Source of the DNA: Gibbula magus
Taxonomy: Eukaryota > Mollusca > Gastropoda > Trochida > Trochidae
Assembly (NCBI GenBank): GCA_936450465.1
Contig: OW388294.1
Coordinates: 72,216,122-72,280,121, forward strand
Reading direction: 5' to 3'
DNA length: 64,000 nt
Below the pieces are notes generated by a model that saw nothing but the letters and a program-made list of their open reading frames with translations, was not told where the DNA came from and searched no databases. The translations under genes were made by a program, and so were the position numbers. Below, piece after piece: positions 1-10,134 of this stretch (positions are counted from its first letter, which is position 1; the number at the start of each line of letters is the position of its first letter).

Positions 1-600
1 AAATATAAAGACAGAAATGCGTCTTTTCCTGCAGCAACAATTTGACCTCAAGAACATCTGTTTCAAGCTGATGAAAAGTTCTTGTCTTGTTCTGAAGTCA
101 GGGTTGGTCTTTTAGCTGTTCAGTGGACCAGCTATTAAAATTCAATGGAACCTTGAGATTTTACCACAAACCTGCTAGTGCATAGAGAAACGATAATGTA
201 TCTTTACGAAGTGTGTTCTTTGTTCTGAAGATGACCTGGGCCTTTGTTTCGAATTTCTGGAACAGAATAGAAAACGTTCCTTCTGGGAATATAGAACCGT
301 GCTTTAGTGAAATTTAACTGTTGTTAACGTACCGCCGTTGTCTAATCTGAGATGTGCCATGTAGATAGTTGTATCTACTATTGTAGTGATTTTTAACAGA
401 CTGACAATACATGTCACACATTTAGCCATGGCAGACATTGAACAAAGAAACGCCATCAATGACATAGTGTACTTAGTATTTCTGGTTTGTGGTCGTTTGT
501 ATCCACCAGGTCCACAAGCATTTACATGATCCACACAAGACATTGATCTCGTCCATTCCAGTTACCCTTGTGAGTTCACCAAACGTCTTCTCATTAGGAC
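1..600. other. No recognisable gene
   Basis: I see no exon, known transposon or RNA gene here. Short open frames are present but lack domain features. The missing first exon of gene A could lie here or further upstream, but I could not find a Met-Glu-Gln codon triplet followed by a splice donor. Confidence 0.4.
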
Positions 601-917
601 GTGTTCGATAGCACAGTAGTTAGCGCATTGGGCTTCGGATCAAGAGGTCCGGGGTTCGAATCCTGCCAGGGGCACGGCAACTTTGTCTGCGGTAGAGAAC
701 TGTTCTACACGCAGTAAAGTTTGGTTGCAATGCTACATTGAATTTCAGCGTAGTAACACCCATCTTTCGCTAGTTCCAGCCGATGCTAGCAGATTTCACC
801 GCAATGCATAGCCAAATGGCGTTGCGGGCTTTCTCTCTGCCATAATACAAGCAGCCGCGATATAAGTGAAATACTCTTGAAAGCGGCGTTAAACCCAAAC
901 TCACCTCACCTCACCTC
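601..917 (+). repeat. tRNA-derived SINE
   Basis: A tRNA-like head begins at about 601, with an A-box-like stretch (TAGCACAGTAGTTAGCGCA) and a clear B box, GGTTCGAATCC, at 653-663. An unrelated body of about 200 bp follows, and the element ends in a CTCACCTCACCTCACCTC tail at about 900-917. A Pol III promoter plus non-tRNA body plus simple tail is the usual SINE layout. It is not a functional tRNA, because no acceptor stem closes. Confidence 0.75.
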
Positions 918-1187
918 TATTACTACGTCAGTTGGAAATCCAGAAACAGAACGACGAACATGTTCTACTCAAGCTTTCCCATCATGTTTTATTTCTTGAT
1001 AAGTATGGACAATGACTTCCTCCTCGAAACTTGTATCAGATTCTTATGGTTCTGTAGACTCACAGGGAAGTGGAATGTCATAAATTATCGCAAGTAGGAG
1101 TGAAGAAGTGAAGGCTCTTATTGATTGTACAACAGCCTTGCCTGTAAGAAGGTGTCCTTCTCTGCATAAGTAGCGCATGGAGACCAG
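918..1187. other. Spacer without recognised feature
   Basis: I see nothing coding or repetitive between the SINE tail and the palindromic MITE. Confidence 0.3.
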
Positions 1188-1509
1188 GGCCGTGTTCAAG
1201 AGAGGTTTCTAAGTAAACGCTCAATTAGCGATTACTTTTAAACCTCTCTTGAACGCGATTGCTCAATGTAGCGCTACGTAACAAAGCGAGCGAACTTTGA
1301 GGTTCTGCACCGTATCGTTCAGAAGAGAATGAGCGCTACTTGAGCGCTACTTAAGCGCTACATTGAGCAATCAATGAGCGATTATAAGCGCTCGCTGTCA
1401 TGGATGTTATGGAACAGAGCCCAGGGCTCCGTTGCATATCAACGAGCGCTTAAATTGCTCATTGATCGCTAATTGAGTGATTACTTTGAAACCTCTCTTG
1501 AACACGGCC
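1188..1509. mobile_element. Palindromic MITE (GGCCGTGTTCAAGAGAGG ends)
   Basis: The 5' end GGCCGTGTTCAAGAGAGG (from 1188) is the reverse complement of the 3' end CCTCTCTTGAACACGGCC (to 1509). The interior is itself palindromic, with repeated AGCGCTCAATGAGCG-type blocks, so the whole 322 bp can fold into branched hairpins. There is no coding capacity. It is a non-autonomous terminal-inverted-repeat element whose superfamily I cannot name; no clear target duplication is visible. Confidence 0.7.
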
Positions 1510-2059
1510 AAGAACATGCCTTTGGTAGAACAGTACATCCGAGGGAACTCATCTCATTCTCGTTACAGTTGTTCTATCTCAGCGATGATGGTCGAGGGTA
1601 CTATATATAATTTTGAAATATGAGTTTGAATATCGCTTTGGCATCGTTCATTTTCCAGTGCAAACATACAATGCATGTATACATATTAAATGACATGTAT
1701 ATATAATTTCGAAGCAAAGTCGTCCCTCGATGATTATCAACAACGCCGGTGATGTACCCGATGGCTGAATACTGATTTATGATCACTAGAGTTACACAAT
1801 ATTTCTCTTTACGTGTACATTCTACAACTAATGGCAAAGCACTTCATGCAAATATGTGTATCCATGTATACATGTATTCCCATTATATCTACCAAAGAAG
1901 ACATCTTACTGTGGAAATAATACTTGACTTATCTATTATCCAATTTCTCTTACTGCCAAGGTGATACAAAGACATGCATATGTTTGGTGGTATAAACGGA
2001 CAATTAACAAATTACCATTAGCATTAACAACTATTTGTAATTTTTATATTCTCCTCTAG

Positions 2060-2117
2060 GTACTTTCAATAACTGGATTGCTTTTTGTCCTGACATGTAC
2101 CTTCGGCAAAGTTGAAG
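2060..2117 (+). CDS. Gene A exon 2: signal peptide
   Basis: The acceptor is CTCCTCTAG and the donor GTAAGT. The exon encodes VLSITGLLFVLTCTFGKVE plus one base, a hydrophobic leader. It aligns with gene C exon 2 but is one codon shorter and has GTA where C has ATG. Confidence 0.7.
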
Positions 2118-5100
2118 GTAAGTTATTCTGTACAACGTTATTCCAACGTCTTTTTTGTTATTATATCCGTTGCTCGTTATTAGCGCAAACTGGGGGATGA
2201 AGTCATGGGATGTTCTCAAGATCTTATCTCTAGATTCTTTTCACATTGTCCGTTCACCACGGTAGGAGTACTGCTCCATAGCGTTCTGTACCCTTGACCT
2301 TCCCTTTAATGTAAAAAAACGAGACTTTTACCCTTGTCAGCGGGATGTCCCTTTTGTGAACTTGTCACTGCATTCTCTTCCAATCTTCCACAAAGCTTCT
2401 CTTAAGGAAGATGTAGCGCTCATTAGAATCCAGTGACCTTGACTTTAATCCCAAGGTTACAGCGAAACTTTGAAGTTTTCGTCATGTAAACTTGCATGTA
2501 AAGCCTGTCAGCGTGGTATCTCAAGAACCGTTCACTGGATTCTCTTCATTTTACACAAACATGCTTCACCTATGGGAGAGTAATGGTTGACTAGGTTTTC
2601 GGGATTTTTGAAGTGATCCCCTCTTATGTTTACAAGCAAAAGCTCTTCTGGTTAATATTTCCGACAATAAACTTTATTTTGAGCTCCCTAAACAAGACTG
2701 TATACCTTTAATTTTTTTCGTTTTTTTGCGTGAGCACTTCCTATCTCGAAGAGCTTTTGTCAAATACTCTTTTACACTTGTGTTGATAACCGTTTTTATA
2801 CATATATGAAGTTTTTGTCTTTATAATTTAAATTATATAAGAACATGATAGGATGTTAGCAATACCTTATTCGTATGCATCGATTTACTCACTTGAGTAT
2901 ATTTACTCACGCAAATTTGCTGACAGGAGTAAATTGGTCATGACAAAGCTCTTTTCTTTTGGTTTCAGAAAATCTGCGAGTTTAAAGGCGCTGTAACACA
3001 TTTTTCTCACTGACATAATCGCACGAACAGTTAAATAAGTGTTACCAATGGTAAAATAATACTCCTGGTAGAAGGTACTTCAAGTGAACTGACCGATGTA
3101 GCGATTCCTAAACACTCAAAGTAGAGTTTTATATATCGTACCATGATAGAATGGTCAATTATCTTGCTGTCTGAACTCTCAATTTCGCATGAGACCTCTA
3201 CCTCTCACACAGACGAGTTTCACACCACCTTACCTTTATACGTCGCATCGTTTTCTTACGGATAACCGTTTTCTAGTGAAACGGCTTATCGGGTCGTGTA
3301 ACGAGATGTTTTACCCTTTAACATAACAATATATTGTATATACTTTAATGATAAATAGCAAATTTGAGAAAACAAAATATGCAAACAAACATATCTACAG
3401 CACCTTTAACAACATATATTTATGAAATACTCCCCATTGTTGTCAATGTCCTGTATTAGTAACACAATTATGAAGAATATCAATAATAATGTCAACGTTT
3501 ATGCTAATAAACTAGTTCGAGGCATCACTATTTGGAGTACATTTCTTCCCTGGAAGAACTGTGCTTTCGATGAAGCTACTTATAGAGGTCCGCACCTCCT
3601 GTGTTAGGTACCCATTTGTACAGCTGCGTGAACTGAGTGCAATGCATCTTCTTTGCATGTTTTCATGTTTCGAAACGCCATTTTGTTCTTCATGTAGGTG
3701 TGTCCTGCAAAGCCTGTCACCAGGTAGATAAACCAGACAACTGCAGAGTTTCCATTCCTTGTGGGGCTGGAGAGGTAAGCTTTGATGATCATTCTGTAAT
3801 TGTTACCTTCAGCATATTCATTTATTTTATACAAAAACCAATGATGAAAAACGTAAGAACCGTATTAAGCTGATTTTCCAGTATATGATTAAATTGATTA
3901 TATAAGCAAAACGCATGAACACTCACTCTTGTAGAATTTATGAAGAATGCTAATTAAAGACATAAGAGTTGGATCACTGTTGAAATCACGCTGCACGTTG
4001 GTAAGTGCAAAACAATCATGTGTTACTGAAGCGTTTTATGGCATGGCGATATCGCCTTGTAATATTTCATGAGGCACATACAAATATTGCGAGATGACTT
4101 GAAGCGATCAAGAAGATGTAGTCGACCTAGTAGTAGCAGCATTTGCCGTTTCAACGAGCCTGAATGCTGATATTTTTTTGGTGTTGAAAAGGTATATTTA
4201 CGAAAGCCTATAACCGCCAAATTCGAAAGAGAAAAAAATATTTTAATCTCGTAATTACGACTTTCTTTCTCGTAATTACGACTTTATAATCTCGTAATTA
4301 CGACTTTATATCTCGTAATTACGAGAAATAAACTCGTAATTACGACTTTATAATCTCGTAATTACGACTTTATAATCTCGTAATTACGAGTTTTAATCTC
4401 GTAATTACGACTTTATAATCTCGTAATTACGAGAAATAAACTCGTAATTACGACTTTATAATCTCGTAATTACGACTTTATAATCTCGTAATTACGAGAA
4501 ATTATGGAAGCCTTTAAGGGCCAGATAAAATATCTTTTTATCTCCTGTAACTGGAAATTACCAGTTATCTTCTGGAAATTACCAGTTATCTTCTGGAAAT
4601 TACCAATTATCTTCTGGAAATTACCAGTTAGCTTTTGGGAATTACCAATTATCATCTGGAAATTACCAGTTATCTTCTTGAAATTACCAGTTATCATCTG
4701 GAAATTACCAGTTATCTTCTGGAAATTACCAGTTATCATCTGGAAATTACCAGTTATCTTCTGGAAATTACCAGTTATCTTCTGGAAATTACCAGTTATC
4801 TTCTGGAAATTACCAGTTAGCTTCTTGAAATTACCAGTTATCTGGAAATTACCAGTTATCTTTTGGAAATTACCAGTTATCAAGTCATTTGCTAACTAGT
4901 TATTTCCAGATACTATGTGGAATTTCCAGTTAGTTTGGATACTTTTTAAATGTTTACATGGCCCGAAAATAAAGCTTCCGTATTTTATCTGTTTGTGTTT
5001 ATCTACGAAAGCCTACAAGGGCCAAATTCAATGACAACATTTTTTTGTTGTAGTTTCAACTTTTAAAGGTGTAATTACAAGTTTAGAAAGTTGTATATTC

Positions 5101-5241
5101 AAGTTATAAAGTTGTATATTCAAGTTTTAAAGTTGTTATTACAAGTTGTAATTTCGTACAAGTTCAGAAAGGTGAAATTACAAGTTTTAAAGGTGTAATT
5201 ACAAGTTTAGAAAGTTGTATATTCAAATTTAGAAAGGTATA

Positions 5242-5274
<33 letters not shown>

Positions 5275-8200
5275 AAGTCGGTAAGACCCCACTAATCACC
5301 CTAATCTGGATCCGCCACTGAGTTTGAATTATACATGTTGTAGGCCTGTGTTTATTAGTATCAAAGTGACTTGTCATATTCCATGTGTGCATAATAAAGT
5401 GCCAAAATGCTTGTACTTGTATTTTGCTTGTATACGTCCACAAACTACAGTTTGATGTCACTAAGAAACAACTTAGCACTTTTTTGCTATATTGGTTTCA
5501 TATGTAGAACAATAGCATCTCAAATTATCTTCTTAAGTCCACAATGAGGATACAATAATGGCCTCCTACACAGAGGTAGGTAAACTACACTGTACAGGGT
5601 TCTAACTGAGCATTAGAAGTTTAAGCGTCGAAAAGATCGGGATCATACACCTGTGCGATGCGCACATATTTCTTACAAAACACAACAGATGGAGATGTAG
5701 CATTATATTTGATTCTGGTGAAATAACAATTAATGTATAGTGTTGCAAATTGCCGCTGCTACAGGATTTTGAAGGAACTACGACAACTTTCAAACTTGAA
5801 TATACAACTTTTAAAACTTGAATATATAATTTTTAAAACTTGTATATACAACTTTTAAAACATGAATATACAACTTTTAAAACTTGTAATTACAACTTTA
5901 CAAGTTGTAATTACAACTTTTAAACTTGAATATACAACTTTTAAAACTTGAATATATAACTTTTAAAACTTGAATATATAACTTTTAAAACTTGAATATA
6001 CAACTTTTAAAACTTGTAATTTCACCTTTACAAGTTGTAATTACAACTTTGAAACTTGAATATACAACTTTTTAAAGTTGTAATTACAACTTTAAACAAA
6101 AATGTTGTCACTGAGTTTGGCCCTTGTAGGCTTTCGTATTTATCATATGAAGTTTAATGTCATATAACCATTCTTCTTTCTCCCGTTTCGAGAAACCGTA
6201 GCATCTAGAATGTATAGTTCTGTTTGTGCATTTGACTGTACACCACGAAACAGTACCTGGAAATTTCCAGATGCTAAGTGGTAATTTCCAGATGCTAAGT
6301 GGTAATTTCCAGATGCTAAGTGGTAATTTCTAGATGCTAAGTGGTAATTTCTAGATGCTAAGTGGTAATTTCTAGATGCTGAGTGGTAATTTCCAGATGC
6401 TAAGTGGTAATTTCCAGATGCTAAGTGGTAATTTCTAGATGCTAAGTGGTAATTTCTAGATGCTAAGTGGTAATTTCTAGATGCTAAGTGGTAATTTCCA
6501 GATGCTAAGTGGTAATTTCCAGATGCTAAGTGGTAATTTCTAGATGCTAAGTGGTTATTTCCAGATACTAGGTGGTTATTTCCAGATGCTAAGTTGTAAT
6601 TTCTAGATGCTAAGTGGTTATTTCTAGATGCTAAGTGGTAATTTTCATTTGCTTACTGGTTATTTCCAGATACTATGTGGAAATATCCAGTTAGTTTGGA
6701 TACTTTTTTAATTTTAACATGGCCCAAAAAGGCTTCCGTAATAAATAATCTCGTAATTACGACTTTCTTTCCCGTAATTACGAGTTTATAAAGTCGTAAT
6801 TACGAGATATAAAGTCGTAATTACGACTTTATAAACTCGTAATTACGAGTTTATATCTCGTAATTACGAGATTATAAAGTCGTAATTACGAGAAAGAAAG
6901 TCGTAATTACGAGATTAAAACTCGTAATTACGAGATTAAAACTCGTAATTACGAGCTTAAAACTCGTAATTACGAGCTTAAAATATTTTTTTCTCTTTCG
7001 AATTTGGCGGTAATAGGCTTTCGTATATATTAAATTCACAAGCTATTGAATTCTTTTAAAACATAAAGATTTTTTTTATCATGATTGTTTTCTCTTATTT
7101 CAGATGTGTTCAACAGAAAGGTTTTCTGATGTTAACGGACTGCAGGCCTATCGACTTGGTTGTGATAATGCAGAGGTAATGTGTTATTCTCTCCTCGGCC
7201 CTGGCGAACTGTGCAAACTGTTTTATCAACTGAAGTTGGTATAAATTGGGGTTCTGGATTACCAGGAGTAGCTATTAATTTTGCATACAAAATAGACTAC
7301 CAAAATTGGAAGTATTTTGGTGTATATTTCTACACTAAAATAGATGGTGGTTTAGTTGTGGTCAAGAATCCCCATTATACCTACTACTGACTAATAGCTC
7401 ACATAGTCTGCTTTGTTTTTGTAGGGATGAATTGCTCCATATGATATTTACATATGTGTAGCTAAAATGACCAGATACATGTAAACTCACGGGCGAAAGA
7501 AACCATTGCTTCACATTTATTATATAAGAAAACATATAAAAAGGTATGTGAACAGATATCATTTTATTTTAGGGAACAATTTATATTAATTTTAAACAAC
7601 TCTGCCAGCCACATGATTAAAAGTTCAGAAAAAAGATGTTTGTTCTTAATTCCATCATGTTCCTGTTATTGTTGTTAAGCAATGACGCAGTCACATTTAA
7701 TCAATGTCGAGTGTGTCCACCTCTAGCACGTATACACTGTCTCCCTGACACGACGTCGTACAGACTTCAACAGTCCCCACATTAAGACTAGTATTCTTTC
7801 AGTGTTTGCGTCAACGTCAGTCTGTCGTGTAGACGGTGCTGACGTTGCCGAATTCGTCTCCCTGGATTGTCCCAAAGGTGCTCTGTGAGATTCAGGTTCG
7901 GGGATCGGGCTGACCAAGCAAAATTTTGTTTGTTGTGGCATAAAACGTATCTTGTTACATGTGAAGCGCGTTGAGTGGAGTTAACCTGTTGAAGTAGCGT
8001 TCTTGGTTTGTTCTGAAGGAAATGAAGAACGACTGGTGTCAGGATCTGGTTGATGTAGCCGTTAGCGCTCAGGGCGTTTAACCATTAGGTCGATCTTGGT
8101 GTCACCACAAATACCACCCCAAAACATTACCCTGCTAATGCCATGTACGTTGCATTTCTTGAACGCATCAACATCAACGTTTCTTTTGCACGTGAGTTTG

Positions 8201-10134
8201 TGAGAATTCAAAAACAACCATTATTCCTAAATGACGGCTGTAAACTTCAGTGAAAACTCAAGGAGGTTTAGATATTTTATGGCTGGAATTATTTTTAATG
8301 CTATGTTTAGGTATATTTCTCTGAGTAAACATTTTGTAAAAGAAAACAAATTATGTACCATTGATTTTCTAGAGATGCAGATTGATTGTGGATGCCAAGT
8401 CCCTTTTGGGTAAAAGACAAATATCCCCGAAATGTTACGAATGTTGTGAAACCGAGGACTGCAATGTCAATCTTTGTCGAAGTTCAGTAGGTCACGTGCA
8501 TAATGGGGATCCTGTGACTACACTCTCTCCATCGTCAGGACAACACACCTGTCCTCCTCAGGTGATACAAAGCAACAATTCTTTAGGTACGGCACACTGT
8601 AACTTTAATTAAAGATTTAAGCTTAAACATCTAAATTTAAAGTATATACAATAATAAGGGAACACTTAAAATAAAACCACATTCATGTTAACAATTTCAA
8701 ATTGTTCTAAAGAATGGTCCATACATTCATTGCACTTTACAGGTTGTCCGCAAATGTATGTCCCCTTCAAAGACAAATGTTACCTCGTCGGTCCTGGTTC
8801 TAAAAAATGGGTGACAGCCAAGACGTTCTGTCGCCAACATGGAGGCAATATGGTGTCAGTCAACTCCAAAGAGGAACACGACTTCTTGAAAGGATTAGTG
8901 AACAATGTCAATGGTGAGCAAGCAGGACTGGTTACAGCAGTTTCGTATAATTACTCAATTGGTATAATGGAAACTTTTGAACCATTGATGTGGCAGGATA
9001 TGTGTTTATTTTACATATTTAGTTGTGAATGAAACTTTGTTGATGATCTGTTCATTCTGTATCAACTGGGGATAGGTTAAAAGAGGGAGTTTGAGGATAG
9101 GGTTGTTAGGGGATGGATGCCATTTTAGAATTTCTGTGAATTGTTAATTTGCTGACTGACCGTTAGAGAAATGAAATGGCCAAGTATTATTATTTAATAT
9201 GTTTGTCTTTACCATATAAATAATGAAGGATGCAAACCTTGTCCAGCTACAGAGCCAATGGCTCTATTTTAAGCTCAGGCCTAAAAGGTCCGATAGGCAT
9301 ATGGCACGTCCAGCGTCCGTCCGTCCGTCCTTCCGTCTGTGTGTAAACTTTTGCTTTTCAGCTCATCATTGTAGATTTGGACACCCTGTAACAGCAAAGA
9401 TTGGTAACAGGGGTCATGACCTATAAAACCCATTTCATCTTCTTCTCGAGTACGAAAAGCTCTAGAAAGCTGAAATTTGTGTAAACACTCTTTGGCCAAG
9501 GGGTATTCTAAATTGTTGATTTGATGACCCTATGACTCTAAATATTGGCCAGATGGGTCAAGACCTAAACAAACTATTTTTTATCTTCTTCTCCAGTACA
9601 AAAAGGTTTAGAAAGCTGTAATGTTGTGTACAGCTTCCTTGGCAAATGGGGATTCTACATTGTAGATTTGGTGACCCTGTGCCAGCAAATATTGGTCACA
9701 GGAGTCACAACTCTTACTTTCAGTCAGTACCAGGATACCTTTGCTATACATTTAGTTATGTCCTTTCTCCAAGAGTGATTGCGTATATTTGGATTATACA
9801 AATAGTTCATCCACTAAACATCAGATGGAAAAGTCTTTTTCTTGTGTTTTATTGCTTATAACATATGACTTCAGCAACGTTCATCCATGGATACTGGACA
9901 GGAGGATTCTACTCCCATGAAGCTGGTGAATATGAATACGTGGATGGAAGTCCCTTCAGTTACACTGACTGGCACAATGGCAACCCACCAACAAGCTATA
10001 GCAAGGACACCATGTACTATGTTTGGTTGGGTAATCCAGCATTTAGCCACAACATCTACAAAGATCTTCCTATGGCTACAAATTTCTATTCAGCTTCAGC
10101 CAGATATGGTATAATATGTGAAACCAATAACTGA
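2060..10134 (+). CDS. Gene A: secreted LU domain + C-type-lectin-like protein (5' incomplete)
   Basis: Spliced gene with exons 2060-2117, 3698-3774, 7104-7175, 8373-8586, 8743-8913 and 9875-10134, all flanked by AG/GT. They read as one frame of 283 codons plus TGA. Exon 2 encodes a hydrophobic signal segment but begins with GTA rather than ATG. In genes B and C a distant exon supplies Met-Glu-Gln, so A presumably has one that I cannot find. The LU domain is cysteine-rich and ends CC-ETED-CN; the CTLD runs from CPQM to IICETNN. Likely a secreted glycan- or protein-binding protein; the ligand is unknown. Introns 2 to 6 are 1580, 3329, 1197, 156 and 961 bp. Function is inferred from domains only. 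Confidence 0.75.
2982..3409. mobile_element. TTAAAGG MITE, copy 1 (gene A intron 2)
   Basis: Inverted ends read TTAAAGGCGCTGTAACAC on the left and, as reverse complement, GTTAAAGGTGCTGTAGA on the right. The interior resembles the element at 45771-46133, for example AGATGTTTTACCCT and AAATTTGA blocks. TTAA at both ends suggests a TTAA-targeting superfamily such as Kolobok or piggyBac; this is inference. Confidence 0.6.
3698..3774 (+). CDS. Gene A exon 3: LU domain part 1
   Basis: 77 bp; with the split codon it encodes GVSCKACHQVDKPDNC and onward to GAGE. The C-x2-C start and spaced cysteines are typical of the first finger of Ly6/uPAR domains. It is flanked by TAG and GTAAGC. Confidence 0.8.
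4231..4499. repeat. CGTAATTACG palindrome array, left arm
   Basis: The 10-bp perfect palindrome CGTAATTACG recurs roughly every 20 bp, separated by ACTTTATAATCT or AGAAATAAACT. The matching right arm is at about 6752-6985. Confidence 0.85.
4549..4881. repeat. 21-bp minisatellite (CTGGAAATTACCAGTTATCTT)
   Basis: About 16 tandem 21-bp units, each containing the short inverted pair GGAAATTACC. The array is open in several frames on both strands purely because 21 is divisible by three; I do not regard those frames as genes. Confidence 0.9.
5004..6138. mobile_element. Inner foldback element of the nest
   Basis: Starts TACGAAAGCCTACAAGGGCC (5004) and ends with the complementary GGCCCTTGTAGGCTTTCGTA (6138), flanked by an exact 6-bp duplication TTTATC (4998-5003 and 6139-6144). 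The arms are AACTTTTAAAACTTGAATA / TACAAGTT-type repeats in opposite orientation. The core holds a 29-base G run and about 450 bp of unique sequence with no coding potential. Confidence 0.8.
5243..5271 (+). repeat. Poly-G tract (29 G)
   Basis: An uninterrupted run of 29 G inside the inner foldback element. Such runs can form G-quadruplexes and are prone to length and assembly error. Confidence 0.9.
6255..6655. repeat. 21-bp minisatellite (ATGCTAAGTGGTAATTTCCAG)
   Basis: About 18 tandem units with CCAG/CTAG variants, on the right side of the middle foldback element. It contains the complement-related GGTAATTTCC core of the left array, so the two can pair. Confidence 0.85.
6752..6985. repeat. 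CGTAATTACG palindrome array, right arm
   Basis: Right-hand counterpart of 4231-4499, with the same 10-bp palindrome and short spacers. It closes the outer foldback element. Confidence 0.85.
7104..7175 (+). CDS. Gene A exon 4: LU domain part 2
   Basis: 72 bp, phase 0 at both ends, encoding MCSTERFSDVNGLQAYRLGC then DNAE. The acceptor is TATTTCAG and the donor GTAATG. The initial Met is internal; the homologous residue in B and C is Ile. Confidence 0.8.
7700..8190 (-). pseudogene. Tc1/mariner-like transposase relic
   Basis: On the minus strand broken frames encode MFWGGI, then further on AWSARSPNLN and EHLWDNPGRRIRQRQ. These resemble the WPARSPDLNPIEHLWD catalytic-region signature and following basic stretch of Tc1-like DD34E transposases. 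Frameshifts and stops interrupt the frame, and the N-terminal DNA-binding region is not apparent. It is a decayed copy in gene A intron 4. Confidence 0.6.
8373..8586 (+). CDS. Gene A exon 5: LU domain part 3 and linker
   Basis: 214 bp. It encodes the LU C-terminus (KCYECCETEDCNVNLC), then a Ser/Thr/Pro-rich linker with an extra cysteine (QHTCPPQV) and an NNS sequon. CC-x4-C-N is the hallmark end of Ly6/uPAR domains. Acceptor TTCTAG, donor GTACGG. Confidence 0.85.
8743..8913 (+). CDS. Gene A exon 6: CTLD N-terminal half
   Basis: 171 bp. It encodes CPQMYVPFKDKCYLV, the N-terminal disulfide hairpin of long-form CTLDs, then WVTAKTFCRQHGGNMVSVNS and EEHDFLKGL, the first two CTLD helices. Acceptor TTTACAG, donor GTGAGC. 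Confidence 0.9.
9220..9770. repeat. Dispersed repeat with internal duplication (gene A intron 6)
   Basis: It begins with GGCTCTATTTTAAGCTCAGG and a CGTCCGTCCGTCCGTCC run. Two or three imperfect copies of a roughly 140-bp segment follow, containing CTTCTTCTCGAGTACGAAAAG and GTAGATTTGGTGACCCTGT. No coding potential is seen. Confidence 0.5.
9875..10134 (+). CDS. Gene A exon 7: CTLD C-terminal half and stop
   Basis: 260 bp to TGA at 10132-10134. It encodes YWTGGFYSHEAGEYEYVDGS, then FSYTDWHNGNPPTSYS, a variable stretch and GIICETNN. The usual inner cysteine pair and WND motif are absent. A possible poly(A) signal AGTAAA lies 30 bp after the stop. Confidence 0.9.

Larger units (their letters stand above)
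4503..6740. mobile_element. Middle foldback element of the nest
   Basis: Ends TATGGAAGCCTTTAAGGGCC (4503) and GGCCCAAAAAGGCTTCCGTA (to 6740) are imperfect inverted repeats related to the outer element's ends. AGAAAT and ATAAAT flank it, an imperfect 6-bp duplication inside the outer element's palindrome array. It contains a 21-bp minisatellite on each side and is interrupted by the inner element at 5004-6138. Confidence 0.65.
4199..7025. mobile_element. Outer foldback element of a three-level nest
   Basis: The ends are inverted: TACGAAAGCCTATAACCGCC at 4199 and its near-complement GGCGGTAATAGGCTTTCGTA ending at 7025. TATATT flanks both sides (4193-4198, 7026-7031), consistent with a 6-bp target duplication. 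Subterminal arms (about 4231-4499 and 6752-6985) are arrays of the 10-bp palindrome CGTAATTACG spaced by short AT stretches. Two further elements are nested inside. No transposase is encoded. It sits in gene A intron 3 and accounts for most of it. Confidence 0.75.

Noticed and set aside
601..670. Genuine tRNA gene
   Set aside because: B box present but no closed acceptor stem; it continues into a SINE body and tail.
1409..1417. ATGGAACAG as a possible gene A exon 1
   Set aside because: It is not followed by a GT donor and lies inside the palindromic MITE.
4470..4899. Open frames with ITGNFQK or WKLPVIF repeats
   Set aside because: Product of a 21-bp minisatellite whose unit length is divisible by three; open on both strands.
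9887..10114. Alternative frame starting MDTGQED in exon 7
   Set aside because: It overlaps the CTLD frame that ends in the conserved IICETN and is shared by all three genes.
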